Assembly (NCBI GenBank): GCA_903872875.1
Contig: CAIQMJ010000835.1
Location: 1 to 5,689, forward strand
Direction: 5' to 3'
DNA from: an uncultured Variovorax sp.
GTDB taxonomy: Bacteria > Pseudomonadota > Gammaproteobacteria > Burkholderiales > Burkholderiaceae_C
DNA length: 5,689 nucleotides
A program made the position numbers and the translations under genes. Of the stretch, positions 5,474-5,689 are shown one piece after another. Under the pieces are notes generated by a model. That model made no database searches and was not told where the DNA came from. It was given only the letters and a program-made list of their open reading frames with translations. The number at the start of each line of letters is the position of its first letter. The first letter of the stretch is position 1.

Positions 5474-5479
5474 GGAGAA
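5474..5479 (+). promoter_or_regulatory. Ribosome binding site of the lldD-like gene
   Basis: GGAGAA lies nine bases before the ATG at 5489 and supports that start. Confidence 0.65.
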
Positions 5480-5488
5480 TCCGTTCCC

Positions 5489-5689
5489 ATGACCGCCATT
5501 ACCACCATCGAGGATCTGCGCGTCCTCGCCGAGCGGCGCGTGCCGCGCATGTTCTACGACTACGCCGATTCGGGCTCGTGGACCGAAAGCACCTACCGCG
5601 CGAACAGCGAGGACTTCCAGAAGATCCGGCTGCGCCAGCGCGTCGCCGTGAACATGGAAGGCCGCACCACCGCCACGACGATGGTCGGC
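5489..5689 (+). CDS. lldD: FMN-dependent alpha-hydroxy-acid dehydrogenase/oxidase (L-lactate dehydrogenase LldD-like), N-terminal 67 codons
   Basis: Start of an FMN enzyme that oxidises an L-2-hydroxy acid to a 2-keto acid. The gene is open at the right edge; full-length relatives are roughly 350-390 residues, so only the N-terminal region is present. MFYDYADSG at 21-29 aligns with MVYDYYASG of spinach glycolate oxidase, placing Tyr25 on the substrate-carboxylate-binding Tyr24. RANSEDFQKIRLRQR at 37-51 and TTATTMVG at 60-67 match the following conserved stretch of the family. The FMN-binding and catalytic His/Arg residues lie outside the window, so substrate (lactate, glycolate, mandelate) and electron acceptor (respiratory chain or oxygen) cannot be decided. 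The symbol is a best guess from overall resemblance to LldD. The ATG at 5489 has GGAGAA upstream. It is divergent from mnmA. Confidence 0.85.
   Translation, partial: MTAITTIEDLRVLAERRVPRMFYDYADSGSWTESTYRANSEDFQKIRLRQRVAVNMEGRTTATTMVG

Noticed and set aside
4317..5492. 391-codon plus-strand frame opposite mnmA
   Set aside because: It is the mirror of the mnmA frame, with Ala/Leu/Arg/Val-rich sequence without a family signature. MnmA motifs on the other strand are unambiguous.

Overview
The window is GC-rich chromosomal DNA from a proteobacterium, most likely a betaproteobacterium of the Burkholderiales (Comamonadaceae-like: Variovorax, Acidovorax, Ramlibacter and relatives). This rests on protein flavour, strong G/C third-position use and -10-like hexamers such as CACAAT and GACAAT close to start codons. 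The lineage is inferred from recall, not from a search.

Left part (1-2706, minus strand): the proton-translocating nicotinamide nucleotide transhydrogenase in its three-subunit form. The order of transcription is pntAA (soluble NAD(H) domain), pntAB (small membrane subunit) and pntB (membrane plus NADP(H) domain, cut by the left edge). Together they couple proton entry to hydride transfer from NADH to NADP+, supplying NADPH.

Middle (2707-2925): a divergent control region of about 220 bp. It holds an AT-rich island, a 10-bp palindrome next to the pntAA ribosome binding site, an inverted repeat containing tandem TTGACA, and a possible sigma-54 -24/-12 promoter facing right. It is followed (2926-3657) by an OmpR/PhoB-type response regulator with no kinase gene beside it. 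Its near-invariant receiver-domain lysine is replaced by arginine.

Right part: a NudJ-type Nudix phosphatase (3717-4229, plus) converges on mnmA (4245-5363, minus), the tRNA 2-thiouridine synthase. A small hairpin lies between them. mnmA is divergent from the first 67 codons of an FMN-dependent alpha-hydroxy-acid dehydrogenase/oxidase (lldD-like), cut by the right edge at 5689. The 125-bp spacer between these two carries a candidate -10 for each gene.

Most of the window is ordinary housekeeping metabolism (NADPH supply, tRNA thiolation, nucleotide or thiamine-intermediate clean-up, lactate or other hydroxy-acid oxidation). I found no mobile element, CRISPR array, RNA gene or clear novel system. 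The parts most worth a second look are the atypical orphan response regulator and the control region it shares with the pnt operon.
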